DNA of 8,156 nucleotides. It comes from Nitrospirota bacterium. GTDB taxonomy: Bacteria; Nitrospirota; Thermodesulfovibrionia; Thermodesulfovibrionales; Magnetobacteriaceae. Shown here one piece after another: positions 7,701-8,156 of this stretch. Below the pieces are notes generated by a model. That model worked only from the letters and a program-made list of their open reading frames with translations, made no database searches and had not been told where the DNA came from. The stretch's first letter is position 1. Every line of letters begins with the position of its first letter. The stretch spans positions 1 through 8,156 of the forward strand of contig JADFXO010000049.1 in assembly GCA_015233485.1 (NCBI GenBank), read 5' to 3'. A program made the position numbers and the translations under genes.

Positions 7701-7835
7701 TTGACGTACGCGTATTGCTCTTTGACGGTGGCGCTATTTATAGCGTTTTATCCCATATTGACCGGCATTCCTGTGAGCAAGACATATGTCAAAGCGGCGC
7801 TCAGGTGGTTTGACAGCTGGATATTTTATAGTTGA
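4692..7835 (+). CDS. Two-module GT-C glycosyltransferase with discoidin-like domain (PMT/GT39 C-terminus)
   Basis: A 1047-aa membrane protein, roughly double a normal GT-C enzyme. Module 1 (about 15-405) is a polytopic GT-C glycosyltransferase with a loop acidic residue in HPIDIGTFKAW (Asp44), DYPPGY (71-76), SAVWGQVDS (148-156), LIKPQGL (186-192) and MHERYLFPG (325-333). A Pro-rich linker follows (411-440). A helix (about 450-466) leads into a discoidin/F5-8C-like beta domain (about 470-567: APETFWS, VYVDFGAERAVGRVCFFGG, SHDFQNWQLV, YILLTALVPGAMLNEIAFFE). Module 2 (about 612-1035) is PMT-like: YFDEVYHAR with catalytic Asp617-Glu618, ETTHPPLGK (636-644), FGMNPFGWRF and a run of helices to the end. 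Both modules should use polyprenyl-phosphate sugars and act outside the cytoplasmic membrane. Possible starts are ATG 4692, 4698 and 4707; 4707 (MATNKNAKG) gives a tidy cytoplasmic tail, and none has a strong ribosome site. It overlaps the methyltransferase gene, implying coupling. Acceptor and sugar are unknown. Confidence 0.9.
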   Translation: MLMIFMATNKNAKGISPIFYIAALTAAFVLRSVLAVSIEGHPIDIGTFKAWVMRTAAVGLSRFYSGEVFADYPPGYVYIFYLIGKIKSALSIADASKSFLYLVKLPSMITDIVAAHLVFLMARRNFSGFVAVALALAYAFNPAVIVNSAVWGQVDSVFSLCVLGLIILITSGRLTAGAVVFAIAVLIKPQGLIFTPVLIYALSRVSLKKAAIALSAAVCVFIAAVVPFSINKDALWIVKHYHETLSSYPYASLNAFNLFTLLGGNFAPVTDRFLGVTYELWGYMFIVLTVTSCTYLFYKKRDAEGIYYFIAAFLITSVFVTSVKMHERYLFPGLVLLLASYAVIRDKRLLYLYAFISATFFINEAYVLHYGMKEIYNLDPHGGVLQIVSLAHAGCLVYLVKLGADIYVRTPLPQAIKKPVPRASRPVAENENPAPLPTPSLLTLARKDYAAITVITILNLAIMYYGLGSSKAPETFWSTAEKGKSVYVDFGAERAVGRVCFFGGIGGGQYEMRSSHDFQNWQLVNTLKQNAVFEWECVNADMKGRYILLTALVPGAMLNEIAFFETGAQTPLPVKSAMPYEPIYNTTQSAKDSAGNLIDEQQTVPPSPSYTNSTYFDEVYHARTAYEYLHGLPVYETTHPPLGKVIIEAGIIVFGMNPFGWRFAGALFAAFIPAIVYVFGYRLFGRTRYALIASLLMTFDFMRVAQGRMATVDTFAIFFIILMYYYMYRYWELSAVSGSKIDGVFKGANLYLGCSGLFFGLGVAVKWISIYAGGGLAVIFFASIFRSYTEFGKSGRLITPPKSGKRQRAARKIRQTSQLSFEPVHAATIKAIQYAALFFILIPAVIYVLSYVPTAKYKGVTELLSYVKQSQTDMYDYHSKLVAEHPFSSKWYEWPIMKRPLWLYNGNPPGQQQTQSIVSMGNPAVWWVGIAAVVAVLGAVAVGKRVGGGVFIVLTGLCAQFLPWVAVPRLTFIYHFYASVPFVIFCITYAIKWLEERRYGFRWLTYAYCSLTVALFIAFYPILTGIPVSKTYVKAALRWFDSWIFYS

Positions 7836-7862
7836 TCTTGATTCGCCATCAAAGAAAAATAT

Positions 7863-8121
7863 CACGATAAATTTGTTCTCCATCATAAGTAAGCGGTAGT
7901 TGCTTAGTTTGTTGCCATCCTTGTCCCTTTCTGTCATTCCGGCTTGTCCGGAATCGGGTTGTTTCATGATTATTTTTCCTATTCTGAGATATAAGGACAG
8001 ATTCCTGACAAGCCGGAATGACAAAATGAGGCCGGAATGGCGGACTAAGAAAAGGACAGTACAGAAATCATTGCAACTCCCGATGAAAACTTGTTTTATC
8101 CGTCAGAACAAATTTACCGTG
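7863..8121. repeat. Nested imperfect palindromic element, possibly a MITE
   Basis: The outer arms CACGATAAATTTGTTCT (7863-7879) and AGAACAAATTTACCGTG (8105-8121) are inverted repeats matching at 16 of 17 positions. A second nested pair is GTAGTTGC (7896-7903) with GCAACTCC (8073-8080), 7 of 8. The innermost pair is the 24-bp REP-like arm pair. Partly matching sequence (GTCCCTTTC at left, GTCCTTTTC in the reverse complement at right) lies between, with an extra block of about 26 bp on the right side. The whole looks like a decayed long palindrome of about 259 bp without a transposase. No clear target-site duplication is visible. Confidence 0.5.
7932..8023. repeat. REP-like inverted pair with GTCATTCCGGCTTGTC core
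   Basis: TGTCATTCCGGCTTGTC at 7932-7948 is perfectly inverted at 8007-8023. Extending inward gives 24-bp arms (7932-7955 and 8000-8023) with one mismatch around a 44-nt loop. The left arm is itself palindromic: ATTCCGG and CCGGAAT (7936-7942, 7948-7954) around a 5-nt loop; the right arm has the same with one mismatch. A degenerate third half-unit lies at 8029-8041 on the opposite strand (11 of 13 bases matching 7933-7945). Palindromes with this core occur dispersed in many bacterial genomes as REP-type elements; copy number here is unknown. Confidence 0.7.
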
Positions 8122-8156
8122 GATTGTCCATTGAGTTCACTTCGTGTCAGTGATAC

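Larger units (their letters stand above)
7836..8156. other. Non-coding palindrome-rich region downstream of the glycosyltransferase gene
   Basis: These 321 bp hold no convincing gene. A minus-strand frame (7734-8024) runs back into the glycosyltransferase gene and shows no recognisable protein. A plus-strand frame open from ATG 8026 to the window end starts inside the repeat and is probably chance. The stretch is dominated by nested inverted repeats (separate entries). No clean hairpin plus T-run terminator is present. The stem ATTCCGG/CCGGAAT at 7936-7954 is followed only loosely by T-rich sequence and might serve as a weak terminator. Confidence 0.6.

Noticed and set aside
7734..8024. Minus-strand frame of 96 aa across the glycosyltransferase 3' end and the repeat region
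   Set aside because: It overlaps the real glycosyltransferase codons and the REP palindrome, and its translation resembles no protein family.
8026..8156. Plus-strand frame from ATG 8026 open to the window end (MRPEWRTKKRTVQ...)
   Set aside because: It starts within the repeat element, has only 43 codons and no recognisable motif; it could only be judged with sequence beyond the window.

Overview
The window holds seven genes, all on the + strand, followed by about 320 bp of non-coding, palindrome-rich DNA. It looks like the chromosome of an anaerobic or microaerophilic Gram-negative bacterium. The grounds are a NosL-family exported protein, an FtsX/MacB-type ABC transporter, GT-C membrane glycosyltransferases, and dispersed palindromes with a 'GTCATTCCGGCTTGTC' core of the kind seen in many environmental genomes (Nitrospirota or Desulfobacterota would fit). 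No marker gene fixes the lineage, so this is a weak inference.

Region 1 (1-3656) is a tightly packed five-gene operon. It encodes an exported NosL-like protein (its start codon is cut by one base at the window edge), a 97-aa single-pass membrane protein, an FtsX/MacB-like ABC permease, its LolD/MacB-like ATPase, and an eight-helix membrane protein carrying conserved-looking Cys/His motifs. Genes are separated by 3-5 bp or overlap by 4 bp (ATGA, GTGA), so they are almost certainly co-transcribed and translationally coupled. The likely theme is metal (probably copper) or thiol handling at the envelope. No nosZ, nosD, nosF or nosY is present, so a role in nitrous oxide reductase maturation is not shown.

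Region 2 (3657-4720) is a solitary beta-class DNA methyltransferase gene behind a 167-bp gap. The gap holds a good sigma70-type promoter with an extended -10. Its arginine codon use (3 AGA/AGG of 22) contrasts with the upstream permease gene (12 of 17), and no restriction gene lies nearby, which points to an acquired orphan methyltransferase.

Region 3 (4692-7835) is one very long gene that starts inside the end of the methyltransferase gene. It encodes an unusual glycosyltransferase with two GT-C modules: an N-terminal polytopic module with 'YPPG', 'WGQVDS' and 'HERYLFP' motifs, and a C-terminal PMT (GT39) protein mannosyltransferase-like module. A discoidin-like domain appears to sit in the first extracytoplasmic loop of the second module, just before its catalytic Asp-Glu.

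Region 4 (7836-8156) carries no convincing gene. It is organised as a nested imperfect palindrome (about 7863-8121) with REP-like units at its core, suggesting a MITE or REP-type element.
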